Assembly (NCBI GenBank): GCA_013044035.1
Contig: JABEVE010000058.1
Span: 62,001-126,000, forward strand
Origin: Burkholderiales bacterium
GTDB taxonomy: Bacteria > Pseudomonadota > Gammaproteobacteria > Burkholderiales > Burkholderiaceae_C
Direction: 5' to 3'
DNA length: 64,000 nucleotides
Made by a program: the position numbers and the translations under genes. Of the stretch, positions 1-8,008 are shown piece after piece; position 1 is the stretch's first letter, and each line of letters starts with the position of its first letter. The notes below the pieces were generated by a model. It was not told the origin of the DNA. It saw only the letters and a list, made by a program, of their open reading frames with translations, and made no database searches.

Positions 1-10
1 AGTCGAAACC

Positions 11-388
11 ATGAACAAGCGCGTCATCATTCGTACCAGCGATGAGCAGGATTTTTTCGCTGCCGCCAAGGATGCGGCACGCCGTGCCGACCGCGGGGAG
101 TCGTTCGACGGCACGATTACCTTGAGTTTTGAAGACACCCGGCGCATGTTTGAGGTGCTGACGCAAAATCGCCAAGCGCTGGTGCGCGAGGTGATGCGCC
201 AGCCTGACACGATTCCAGATTTGGCCAAGCGCCTTGGCCGCGACCGCATCTCGGTCAGCAAGGACGTGTCCTTGCTGGAAAAGGTGGGTGTCGTGCTATC
301 CGAGCGCGTGTCCAATCCCGGCCATGGAATTCATAAGCTGGTGCGCCCGGTTGCTCGCCGGGTCGAACTGGTGTCGGTGATTGAATAA
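11..388 (+). CDS. HTH DNA-binding protein, HVO_A0114/MarR-like, possible antitoxin
   Basis: This 125-residue protein has a winged-helix core at about residues 55-115. The stretch QPDTIPDLAKRLGRDRISVS reads as the recognition helix-turn-helix, and the wing carries the LSERVSNPGHG segment. The basic N-terminus and short length fit the HVO_A0114-type MarR-like family, whose members often sit directly downstream of a small toxin-like gene (DUF6516 type). Only 10 bases precede the ATG, so any partner lies outside the window. The stop is followed at once by the tail of a decayed tyrosine recombinase on the other strand, so the gene appears to be cargo of an old mobile element. The antitoxin role is inference; DNA binding is the safer call. 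Confidence 0.6.
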   Translation: MNKRVIIRTSDEQDFFAAAKDAARRADRGESFDGTITLSFEDTRRMFEVLTQNRQALVREVMRQPDTIPDLAKRLGRDRISVSKDVSLLEKVGVVLSERVSNPGHGIHKLVRPVARRVELVSVIE

Positions 389-399
389 ATACGTGCACA

Positions 400-553
400 T
401 TATCCCAGCTTCTTCTGTGCCGCTTGAGCATGGCCGGCGACTTGTGCCCCGTCAAGCTGGCGACCTCCATGATGCCCGGCCCTTCTCAAAAAGCCTCGAT
501 GTAGCTTTATGGCGGAGGTCGTGAAAGCGCAAGTCGGCCAGGAAGGTGGGGGT
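400..553 (-). pseudogene. Tyrosine recombinase (integrase) C-terminal remnant, frameshifted
   Basis: Read on the minus strand, 535-480 gives DLRFHDLRHKATSRLFEKG, which carries the integrase box II signature HxLRH. After a one-base frame change near 478-482 the reading continues as GIMEVASLTGHKSPAMLKRH down to about 409. This is the conserved second box, with the GH(K) histidine. The family normally continues KRYTHL, where Y is the catalytic nucleophile; here the codon reads H and the frame is lost. Nothing recognisable remains upstream of about 553. It is therefore a dead fragment of a phage- or island-type integrase, tail to tail with the regulator at 11-388. Confidence 0.7.
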
Positions 554-633
554 CGGGCTTGGAGTTGGATGCCGTGCTGTCGGCATGCGGTTGAATTCCG
601 TTGGAATCCTCAACGTTCAGGCCAGGGAGGATG

Positions 634-1287
634 TCAATCTCCGTCGTCGAGACCGCCAAGAAACCCACTGTTGACCCACGGCTCGATTTCCCACTCGCCA
701 GCGATGCTTTTGTTCGGGCGCCCCAGATAGAGCGCGCATCCAGACGTCAGGGTGTCGCCTCGTGCGAGAGCCTTGGCCTCATCCAGAAAATCTTCTGGAC
801 GGTCGTTCTGCTTCAGGTCGAGCGAGTATTGGAAATCGGCTTCGCCATTGGGTTCTTGCCACCGCACGAAGTAACGTTAGGTGCGCTTGTCTTCCCGAGC
901 TTCGACAGCAGCCTGTGCGCGTTTGGCGGCTTCTTCAGCCCCAATCTGCTCCATCGGCAATCCACTGGCGCTGGAGTACGACAGCAGAAATGGATGTTAG
1001 GTGGGGTTCGCGCCACACCAATTCCAGTAGTGCATGGCGCCGTCTCCGGTCATGTACTTGCGGCGCCGAATTTCGGCAAGCGCGCCGTTGCGCACCACCA
1101 CCACGAGATGATCGTGATCGGTCTCTGACGACAGTGCGAAAAATTGCAGATCGGAGTCCTTGAACTTGGCCAGCCCCTTCATCTCAATACCGTTGCGCTC
1201 CACGGCCGCAAGGATCTCGCATTGCGGTATGGCCGAAAAAATGCTCTGACGCCAACAGTCGATCGAAAAGCCGAAACAACGTAGTTG
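634..1287 (-). pseudogene. Decayed gene of unknown family with two in-frame TAA codons
   Basis: One minus-strand frame stays protein-like from about 1287 to 634 but is cut by TAA at 999-997 and again at 879-877. The segments either side of the stops share the same phase, and their composition looks like a real soluble protein (for example EILAAVERNGIEMKGLAKFK, then HDHLVVVVRNGALAEIRRRK, then PEDFLDEAKALARGDTLTSG). A GTG at 1203 or a start further upstream would be possible. Both stops lie in the same context, ACC-TAA-C. I do not recognise the family. The neighbouring integrase remnant supports decay of accessory DNA. Read-through or recoding is possible but unsupported. Confidence 0.5.
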
Positions 1288-1755
1288 TCACTGCCGAGTC
1301 GTGTGAAAATTCAGAATTGAATGAAGCGGTTTGCCGAAAATTCAAAGATGAGCGAAACGCGGGTTCAAAATTCGGCAAAGCGCACGACGGCAACTTGTTG
1401 ATCTACTTGCTCGACGGGTTCAGCGTTAAATGAAACTCGACAGCCTTCGACGAACGACTCGTCCAGTGGCATGCTGCACCATTCGTGCGGGATGGGTCTT
1501 TTGGCCGCCCGGTGGGTCTAGAACACCCGGAGCGGACCGGCGGTTGCTTCAGGAGCCTGGGTTTCCAGGACATCAGGCCGTGGTGGCCGCGATCGGCCCG
1601 GCAAACGCAAATCCACATACCCCGTAAATCCACATACCGCGCAAAGGCGCGTGGAAGGGGCGCGTTGAATCCAAGTTCCCGATCCCGGCGTAGTGGTTTG
1701 CAAGGTCGCGCATCGGCGCGGCCTGTTCGTTCAACCACTTTGCAAGGACACGATC
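1288..1755. other. Gene-poor stretch upstream of the ferritin-like gene
   Basis: I see no convincing gene here. Two small structures are present. An imperfect inverted repeat has arms TTTGCCGAA (1330-1338) and TTCGGCAAA (1371-1379). A tandem direct repeat lies at 1609-1638. ORFs crossing this stretch on either strand have no family-like features and overlap real genes downstream. Confidence 0.4.
1609..1638. repeat. Tandem 13-bp direct repeat upstream of the ferritin/ECF locus
   Basis: AAATCCACATACC occurs at 1609-1621 and again at 1626-1638, a 17-bp period. It lies about 120 bp upstream of the ATG at 1756. Tandem sites of this kind can be operators; no promoter elements could be matched with confidence. 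Confidence 0.5.
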
Positions 1756-2334
1756 ATGGATACCAACGCCCATTTGGATTCTCCCGCACTGGACCGCCGC
1801 ACATGGTTCAAGAGGGGCGGCTTGTTCGTCGCCGGACTCACTGCCGCCAGCGGCCTGGCCTTGCCGGCCCGCAGTTTTGCGGCGTCGATGTCGAACGACG
1901 ACGACATCAAGATGCTGAACGTCGCTCTGGGCCTGGAATACCAGGCGATCGCCGCCTATCAGGTGGGCGCCGAATCGGGCCTGCTGCAAAAGCCGGTCTT
2001 GGCGGTGGCGGTGGAATTCCAGGGCCAGCACAAGGCGCACGCCGGCGTGCTGGAAAGCACGATCAACAAGCTCGGCGGCACGCCGGTGATGTCGATGAAA
2101 CCAGCGGCCTACAACTTTCCGACCGACAAGCTGAAGAACCAGGCCGACGTGTTGCGCTTTGCCGCCGGCCTGGAAAAAGGCGCCGCCAGCGCCTATCTCG
2201 GCACGGTTCCGCAGTTTCACAACCGCGATTTGGCCAAGGCTGCTGCCAGCATCATGGGGGACGAGACCATGCACTGGGCCATCCTCCTCAACGCCCTCGG
2301 CGAGAACCCGGTTCCGGCGGCGTTCATCGCTTGA
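1756..2334 (+). CDS. Tat-exported ferritin-like domain protein
   Basis: The protein has 192 residues. The start ATG follows AAGGACACGATC; an upstream GTG in the same frame would add 21 residues before the signal and is less likely. Residues 14-43 form a twin-arginine signal: DRRTWFKRGG, a hydrophobic stretch, then ALPARSFAA as the cleavage region. The mature part is a helical ferritin-like fold with candidate metal ligands in LNVALGLEYQAIAAYQ, EFQGQHKAHAG, AGLEKGAASAYL and MGDETMHWA. This suggests a periplasmic di-metal protein; related ferritin-like Tat proteins are often linked to oxidative or metal stress. An ECF sigma/anti-sigma pair begins 240 bp downstream, which points to a stress regulon. 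Exact activity is unknown. Confidence 0.75.
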   Translation: MDTNAHLDSPALDRRTWFKRGGLFVAGLTAASGLALPARSFAASMSNDDDIKMLNVALGLEYQAIAAYQVGAESGLLQKPVLAVAVEFQGQHKAHAGVLESTINKLGGTPVMSMKPAAYNFPTDKLKNQADVLRFAAGLEKGAASAYLGTVPQFHNRDLAKAAASIMGDETMHWAILLNALGENPVPAAFIA

Positions 2335-2573
2335 CGAGCTGCTGGGCGGACGCCGGTCCATCGCAAGTCCACGCCTTCACTGGATTCGTCATGGCTGGTT
2401 TCGGTCCGGCTGCGCAAGCGCAGGCCATCCCATTAAGATGCGGGAACGCCTCCACGCCGGGGCGGTTGCCACGGCCATTGGACCCGTTGCACCTGCAGGT
2501 TCAGGCGTGGCGGTGGATGCGTTTGTTCCGCTCTGGTGTGCTGCGCCAGCCGCACATCGCCCGACCTTCTCCG

Positions 2574-3131
2574 ATGCCCGATCTGGAAAAACTCCTGGCT
2601 TACACCGCGCTGGCCGACCAGCAAGCTTTCGCCGCGCTGTATGACGCCACGCGTCGCCGTGGCTGGGCCATCTGCCTGCGCCTGTTGCGCGATCCGGCGC
2701 AAGCCGAAGACGCCCTGCAGGACGCGTATGTGAAGATCTGGCATCAAGCCGCCAGCTACCGCCCGGCGCAAGGCGCGGCCGAGGCCTGGCTGGCCACCGT
2801 GGTGCGCAACACCTGCCTCGACAAGCTGCGCGCCAAAGGGCGCGAGCCCGTGGAGAGCCTTGATGCCATGGAGGTCCCGCTGGACCCGGCCGACGCCGCG
2901 CCCGGGCCGGAGCAGTTGCTGGAACGCAGCCTGTCGCATGGCTCGCTCGAGCGTTGTTTCGATGATCTCAAACCGCAGCAACAGGAGTTGTTGACCCGCT
3001 CGTATGTGATGGGTATGTCGCATGCCGAACTTGCCAAGCTCAGCGGCATGGCCCTGGGTACCGTCAAGACCGTCATCCGTCGCGCCATTCTCGCCTTGCG
3101 CGCATGCCTCGGGGAGGGTGTCGGATCATGA
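2574..3131 (+). CDS. ECF-family RNA polymerase sigma-70 factor
   Basis: The protein has 185 residues. Region 2 spans about residues 10-80 (AFAALYDATRRRGWAICLRL, then DAEDALQDAYVKIWHQA-type core-binding and -10 helices). Region 4 spans about residues 122-180 (LKPQQQELLTRSYVMGMSHA followed by a TVKTVIRRAI helix-turn-helix). The length is typical of ECF factors. The open frame extends far upstream, but similarity to the family starts at MPDLEKLLAYTALADQQAF, so the ATG at 2574 is chosen; its ribosome site is weak. The stop overlaps the anti-sigma ATG (ATGA at 3128-3131). The sigma factor probably controls its own operon and perhaps the ferritin-like gene. Confidence 0.88.
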   Translation: MPDLEKLLAYTALADQQAFAALYDATRRRGWAICLRLLRDPAQAEDALQDAYVKIWHQAASYRPAQGAAEAWLATVVRNTCLDKLRAKGREPVESLDAMEVPLDPADAAPGPEQLLERSLSHGSLERCFDDLKPQQQELLTRSYVMGMSHAELAKLSGMALGTVKTVIRRAILALRACLGEGVGS

Positions 3132-3895
3132 CGCGCTACCGCCAACCCGAACTCTGCAGCCGACTGGCGAGCGATTACCTCACCTGCGGCATGAGCCTGG
3201 CTGCACGGCGACGTTTCGAGGCGCTGCTGCAAACTGAACCTGCACTGGCGCTGGCGCTGCAGACTTGGCGCAAGCGGTTCGACGACGGCCTGTTGCGCCA
3301 GGAGCCGCCGGCACGCGCCTGGAACGGCATTCTGGCCCGTGTCCAGCCTGACACCGGCACGCCCGTGCCGCAACGCCTGGAGAAGGGCTGGGCCAAGCGC
3401 ACGTGGATGGGCCTGGCGCTGAGCTTCGGCGTGCTCACGGCCTCGCTCATGGTGTCGCTGGTCATGCTGCTGCAACAACCCGGCCCGGGAGCGCCTTCGG
3501 CGGCGCAAATGGCTGCCGTGCTGAAGGGCCCCGACGGCCACAGCGCCGTGCTCACGGTGCACGACAGCCGCCTCGTGCTCACGGCAGTGGGCCCGGTGGC
3601 CACACCCGGCAACAAGTCGTTCGAGTTGTGGATGCTGCCCAAGCAAGGCAAGCCGCAGGCCGTGGGGCTGGTGCAGCTCCACTCCTCGGTCACGCTGCAA
3701 CTCCCTGCGCCCGCGCTGCTGGCCCTATCCCAGGCCAAGGGATTCGCCATCAGCGTCGAGCCTGCTGGCGGCTCACCCACTGGGCAACCCACCGGACCCA
3801 TCACGTATGTGGGCGATGTCGTGGCGATGACCCGGCTGCAACCCGGCCGGGCTCACCTGGCACCGGGCCAGGGTGGCGGCGATTTCTACGAATAA
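3128..3895 (+). CDS. Anti-sigma factor, RskA type
   Basis: This 255-residue single-pass membrane protein has an N-terminal cytoplasmic domain of about 90 residues (SDYLTCGMSLAARRRFEALL) that should bind the sigma factor. One transmembrane helix lies near residues 92-116 (TWMGLALSFGVLTASLMVSL). The rest is a periplasmic RskA domain ending in the family hallmark EPAGGSPTGQPTGPI. The start is fixed by the ATGA overlap with the upstream sigma gene, which couples their translation. The RskA domain usually senses envelope stress and is released by proteolysis. The ligand or signal here is unknown. Confidence 0.88.
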   Translation: MTRYRQPELCSRLASDYLTCGMSLAARRRFEALLQTEPALALALQTWRKRFDDGLLRQEPPARAWNGILARVQPDTGTPVPQRLEKGWAKRTWMGLALSFGVLTASLMVSLVMLLQQPGPGAPSAAQMAAVLKGPDGHSAVLTVHDSRLVLTAVGPVATPGNKSFELWMLPKQGKPQAVGLVQLHSSVTLQLPAPALLALSQAKGFAISVEPAGGSPTGQPTGPITYVGDVVAMTRLQPGRAHLAPGQGGGDFYE

Positions 3896-4382
3896 GCCAG
3901 CCGTGGCGCAAGCACAGAGCGCCGAGGCACGCAGGCCGGGATGCCCGCTTTGCACCGAGCCCGGCGGCTTGCTGGTGTGGCGTGGAGACTGGCTGCGGCT
4001 GATCCGCGCCGACGATGCGCTGCATCCGGCTTTTTACCGCCTGGTGTGGCAAGACCATGTCCGCGAATTCACCGACCTGCCGCCCTTGCAGCGCAGCACC
4101 TGCATGGACGCACTGGCCTTGGTGGAGCAGGGTCTGCGCACGCATCTGGCGCCCGACAAGGTCAACCTGGCCAGCTTGGGCAATGTCGTGCCGCACCTGC
4201 ACTGGCATGTGATCGCCCGCTGGAACTGGGACGCGTATTGGCCGCAGGCGGTGTGGGCCGCAGCCCAGCGCTCCCCTGCCGACGACCGCTTGGCCAGCGT
4301 GCGAAACCAACTGCCGGCTCTCGATGGGAGTCTGCGCGCGGCGTTTCTCGCGCGCTTCGGCTCAGGCCTGCAAGCAGTCTGA
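3873..4382 (+). CDS. HIT-family protein (nucleotide-binding hydrolase)
   Basis: The protein has up to 169 residues and contains the histidine-triad active site HLHWHVI near residue 109. The central histidine is the nucleophile in nucleoside-phosphate hydrolases and transferases of this superfamily. A pair of cysteines (CPLC) near residue 25 could bind metal. The GTG at 3873 overlaps the anti-sigma gene by 23 bp; a second GTG at 3903 would shorten the protein by 10 residues and cannot be excluded. The overlap suggests it is the last gene of the sigma/anti-sigma operon. Its substrate is unknown. Confidence 0.8.
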   Translation: MAAISTNKPAVAQAQSAEARRPGCPLCTEPGGLLVWRGDWLRLIRADDALHPAFYRLVWQDHVREFTDLPPLQRSTCMDALALVEQGLRTHLAPDKVNLASLGNVVPHLHWHVIARWNWDAYWPQAVWAAAQRSPADDRLASVRNQLPALDGSLRAAFLARFGSGLQAV

Positions 4383-4398
4383 GCGAAGACCGGCCGCG

Positions 4399-5796
4399 TC
4401 AAATCACCCGCGAATAGCGGGGTTCTCGCAGCAGCGCGGCAGCGTCGTGCAGGTGGCGGTCGAACTGCATGGCGATGATGCGCACCAGCAGCCGCCCTTG
4501 CGGCGTGACCCGCAGCTTGAGCCCCTCGCGCCGCAGCAAACCGGCTTGCTCCAGCGGCTGCAGGCGCTGCAGGTCGGCAGCAAAATGGCCTGCTGCATCG
4601 TGCAAGCCATGGCGCTGCGCCAAGGCCTGCAGGTCCAGGGCGAAATCACACATCAGGCGCTGGATGGCGTCACGGCGCAACAGGTCGTCGGCGCTCAAGC
4701 AGAGGCCGCGCTCCACCGGCAGCCCGCCGGCGGCGAGCGCCGCGCCGTAGGCCTCCACAGTTTTGACGCTCTGGATGTACTGGCGTCCGAGCTTGGAGAT
4801 GCCCGAGACGCCAAAGGCCAGCAAGTCCAGATCGGCCTGGGTGGAATAGCCCTGGAAATTGCGCTGGAGCTTGCCCTGCTGCTGCGCGCGCGCGAGTTCG
4901 TCGTCGGGCAGGGCGAAATGGTCCATGCCGATGTAGACGTAACCGGCATGCGCCAGGCGCCGGATGGCCAGGCCCAGCAGCACGAGCTTGGCTCGCGGCT
5001 CGGGCAGGTCGGCGGCGTGGATACGGCGCTGCGGGGTGAAGCGCTGCGGCAAATGGGCGTAGCTGTAAAGCGCCACGCGATCGGGCCGCAACGTGATGAC
5101 CTGCTCCAGCGTTGCGGCGAAGTTGAAGGCGTTCTGCCTGGGCAAGCCGTAGATCAGGTCGACGCTGATGGACGCGAAGCCGTTGGCGCGCGCGGCGACG
5201 ATGACGTCCCGGGTCTCCTCATAACTCTGCACGCGGTTGACCGCCTGTTGCACGGCGGGGTCGAAGTCCTGGATGCCCACGCTCATGCGGTTGAAACCCA
5301 ACGCCGCGAGGTGCGCCACGCGCGCGGCACTGACCTTGCGCGGATCGATCTCGATGGCGTATTCGCCACCGGGCTGCAGGTCGAAGTGGCGCCGCGTCAT
5401 GTCCATCAGGCGTTCGGCCTCGGCGTCCGACAAAAAGGTGGGCGTGCCACCTCCCCAATGCAGTTGCGTCACGGGCAAGCGCGCGCCCAGAAGACCGGCG
5501 ACCAGACCCATTTCCTGCTCGACCTGGTCGAGGTAGGGCCCGCTGCGCGCATGGTTTTTGGTCGGAATCTTGTTGCAGCCGCAGTAGTAGCACAGGGTCT
5601 CGCAAAACGGGATGTGCACGTACAGCGACAGCGGCGTGTGGACATCGCCGCCGCGCTCGCGCAAGCCGGCCGCATAGTCGGCCGCGCTGAAATCCGGACG
5701 AAAACGGTCGGCCGTGGGGTAGGAGGTGTAGCGCGGACCGGCCACGTCGAAGCGGCGGATCAGCTCGGGTTGGAAATCGAGGTTGGCGGGCATCAT
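4399..5796 (-). CDS. hemN: Oxygen-independent coproporphyrinogen III oxidase
   Basis: This radical-SAM enzyme decarboxylates coproporphyrinogen III to protoporphyrinogen IX in anaerobic haem synthesis. It has 465 residues, the usual length. The 4Fe-4S/SAM motif CxxxCxxC reads CETLCYYCGC at residues 65-74, followed by LHWGGGTPTFL, EIDPR, the SISVDLIYGLP block and the HemN C-terminal domain ending YSRVI, as in the E. coli enzyme. The ATG at 5796 gives the family-like start NLDFQPELIRRFDVAGPRYT. An ATG at 5838 would add 14 residues, and still longer extensions have no family support. It is divergent from kup and convergent with the HIT gene. No clear FNR box was found upstream. Confidence 0.95.
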   Translation of the reverse strand: MMPANLDFQPELIRRFDVAGPRYTSYPTADRFRPDFSAADYAAGLRERGGDVHTPLSLYVHIPFCETLCYYCGCNKIPTKNHARSGPYLDQVEQEMGLVAGLLGARLPVTQLHWGGGTPTFLSDAEAERLMDMTRRHFDLQPGGEYAIEIDPRKVSAARVAHLAALGFNRMSVGIQDFDPAVQQAVNRVQSYEETRDVIVAARANGFASISVDLIYGLPRQNAFNFAATLEQVITLRPDRVALYSYAHLPQRFTPQRRIHAADLPEPRAKLVLLGLAIRRLAHAGYVYIGMDHFALPDDELARAQQQGKLQRNFQGYSTQADLDLLAFGVSGISKLGRQYIQSVKTVEAYGAALAAGGLPVERGLCLSADDLLRRDAIQRLMCDFALDLQALAQRHGLHDAAGHFAADLQRLQPLEQAGLLRREGLKLRVTPQGRLLVRIIAMQFDRHLHDAAALLREPRYSRVI

Positions 5797-5971
5797 GGGC
5801 CGGATGATGGCCGTACGCCGACGGTGTGGTTTTGACATGGCGCAAACCGCGCGCAGGTGGCGCCCCGGCAACAGGGGGATTGCGGGCGATGCTGCAGCGC
5901 AAAACGGTCCTAAGATGACAGTCCCTTCATTCGGGCCCGCAGTGCGAGCAGTCGCCTGTGGCGCGCAAACC

Positions 5972-7858
5972 ATGCAAAACACCGAAACACAACACAAGGG
6001 ATCGATGACCGCCCTGAGTCTGGGCGCCCTGGGGGTGGTGTACGGCGACATCGGCACGAGTCCGCTGTACGCCTTCAAAGAGGCCTTCAATCCGGCGCAT
6101 GACCTGGGCTACAGCATCCCCAACATCTACGGCGTGCTGTCCCTCATCTTCTGGGCGCTGACCATCATCGTCACCGTGAAGTACGTCATGTTGGCGCTGC
6201 GCGCCGACAACAACGGTGAAGGCGGCATCCTGGCGCTGATGGCCCTGGTGATGCGGCGTTACGCGCCACGCACCCGCGGCCGCACCATGGCCGTCGCACT
6301 GGGCCTGATCGGCGCGTCGATGTTTTATGGCGACAGCATCATCACCCCAGCCATCTCGGTGCTGTCGGCCATCGAGGGCACGGCCGTGGCCACGCCGCTG
6401 CTGCAGGATGCCGTGGTTCCCATCACCGTGCTCATTCTCATCGGCCTGTTCCTGGTCCAAAAGCGCGGCACCGCGCTGGTGGGTTCGTATTTCGGCCCCG
6501 TCATGGTGGTGTGGTTCGGCGTGCTGGGCATCCTGGGCCTGGTTCAAATCGTGCAAAACCCTTCGGTGCTGCTGGCGCTCAACCCCTGGTGGGGCATGGA
6601 TATGTTCATCCGTGAGCCGGGGCTGGCGTTGTTCCTGCTCGGTGCCGTGTTCCTCACGCTGACCGGCGGCGAGGCGCTGTACGCCGACATGGGCCATTTT
6701 GGCCGTGAACCGATCCGCTGGGCCTGGCTGGGCGTGGTCATGCCCGGCTTGTTGTTGAACTACTTCGGCCAGGGCGCGCTGGTGCTGGCACGACCCGAAA
6801 CGGTGAAGAACCCGTTCTTCTACCTGGCGCCAGACTGGGCGCTGTGGCCGCTGGTCATCCTGGCGGCCATGGCCACGGTCATTGCCTCGCAAGCAGTGAT
6901 CTCCGGCGCCTATTCCATGACCACCCAGGCCATCAAGCTCGGTTATCTGCCGCGCATGAAAGTGCTGTTCACCAACGCGAGCAACCAGGGACAGATCTAT
7001 GTGCCCTTCATCAACTGGATGATGCTCATCTTCGTGGTGATTCTGGTGCTGTCCTTCCGCAGTTCCGACAACCTTGCGGCCGCCTATGGCATCGCCGTGA
7101 ACATCACCATGCTCACCACCACCGTGTTCCTGTGGATGGTGGCGCCCAAGCGCTGGGGGTGGAGTCCACGGCGCACCAATCTCGTGTTCGTTCCGCTGGC
7201 GCTGGTGGAATTGCTGTTCCTGGCCTCCAACTCGCTAAAAATCGACCATGGTGGCTGGTTCCCGCTGGTGTTCGGCGCGTCGGTGTACATCATGCTGTCC
7301 ACCTGGAAGCGCGGCCGCACCTTGCTCAAGCGGCAGTTGCAGGAACATGCGCTCAACCTGAAAGATTTCGTCCACAGCCTGTCTACCTACCCACCCACGC
7401 GGGTGGAAGGTACCGCCATCTATCTCACGCCTGACGCGAACACCGTGCCGCATGCACTGCTGCACAACCTCAAGCACAACAAGGTGTTGCACGAGCGCGT
7501 GTTCTTCCTGTCGGCGCAATCCGCCGATGTGCCGCATGTGCCGCCCAAGCAAGCCATTCAGCTCACGCCGATGGAGGAAGGCATCTACTTGCTGCATGTG
7601 GACTTCGGCTTCAAGGATGAGCCCGACATTCAGCGCCTGTTGAAAGACTGCGAGTTCCTGTTCGGGCTTGAATTCCATTTGATGGAAACCTCGTTCTTCC
7701 TCGCCCGCCAGACCATCGTGCCATCGAAGATTCCGGGCATGGTGCTGTGGCGCGAAGTGCTGTTCTCGTGGATGAGCCGCAACGCGCAGGAAGCTTCCGA
7801 CTATTTCCGCATCCCGCCCAACCGCGTGGTGGAGCTGGGCACGCAAATCGAGATCTAA
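5972..7858 (+). CDS. kup: Low-affinity potassium transporter Kup
   Basis: This 628-residue inner-membrane K+/H+ symporter opens with the family signature LGALGVVYGDIGTSPLYAFK. About twelve hydrophobic helices follow up to residue 430 or so, then a cytoplasmic C-terminal domain of about 190 residues. MQNTETQHKG gives the short N-terminal tail usual for the family. An internal ATG at 6005 has a better ribosome site (AAGGG, 5 bases upstream) and would give 617 residues, so the start is uncertain by 11 residues. The gene is transcribed divergently from hemN. Confidence 0.95.
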   Translation: MQNTETQHKGSMTALSLGALGVVYGDIGTSPLYAFKEAFNPAHDLGYSIPNIYGVLSLIFWALTIIVTVKYVMLALRADNNGEGGILALMALVMRRYAPRTRGRTMAVALGLIGASMFYGDSIITPAISVLSAIEGTAVATPLLQDAVVPITVLILIGLFLVQKRGTALVGSYFGPVMVVWFGVLGILGLVQIVQNPSVLLALNPWWGMDMFIREPGLALFLLGAVFLTLTGGEALYADMGHFGREPIRWAWLGVVMPGLLLNYFGQGALVLARPETVKNPFFYLAPDWALWPLVILAAMATVIASQAVISGAYSMTTQAIKLGYLPRMKVLFTNASNQGQIYVPFINWMMLIFVVILVLSFRSSDNLAAAYGIAVNITMLTTTVFLWMVAPKRWGWSPRRTNLVFVPLALVELLFLASNSLKIDHGGWFPLVFGASVYIMLSTWKRGRTLLKRQLQEHALNLKDFVHSLSTYPPTRVEGTAIYLTPDANTVPHALLHNLKHNKVLHERVFFLSAQSADVPHVPPKQAIQLTPMEEGIYLLHVDFGFKDEPDIQRLLKDCEFLFGLEFHLMETSFFLARQTIVPSKIPGMVLWREVLFSWMSRNAQEASDYFRIPPNRVVELGTQIEI

Positions 7859-8008
7859 AGCGGCCCTGCGCCGATGTTTTGGCGAAAGTGTGCAAAAGTT
7901 CACACCGGGGTCCTTCAGCCACTGTCATCCGACTTGCCTGGCGGTCCTGGTCTGGCATGATTGGTGCATGGCCTTGCATGGGTTCTGTGTTTGCCGAGGA
8001 GGTGCATC

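Noticed and set aside
875-1003. Two GTTAGGT motifs resembling the attC core GTTRRRY
   Set aside because: No partner RYYYAAC site or attC-like fold was found at a proper distance, and both lie inside a coding-like frame.
1330-1379. Inverted repeat TTTGCCGAA/TTCGGCAAA as an IS end
   Set aside because: No transposase or target duplication is near, and the arms are only 9 bp.
1609-1638. Tandem repeats as DnaA boxes (complement TGTGGATTT)
   Set aside because: They differ from the consensus at two positions and lie 40 kb from dnaA, so an operator role is more likely.
1485-2573. Upstream extension of the ECF sigma frame
   Set aside because: It overlaps the ferritin-like gene in another frame and has no sigma-like sequence. 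The sigma factor begins at 2574.
5832-5837. TTGACA as the -35 of a kup promoter
   Set aside because: No acceptable -10 element was found 16-18 bp downstream.
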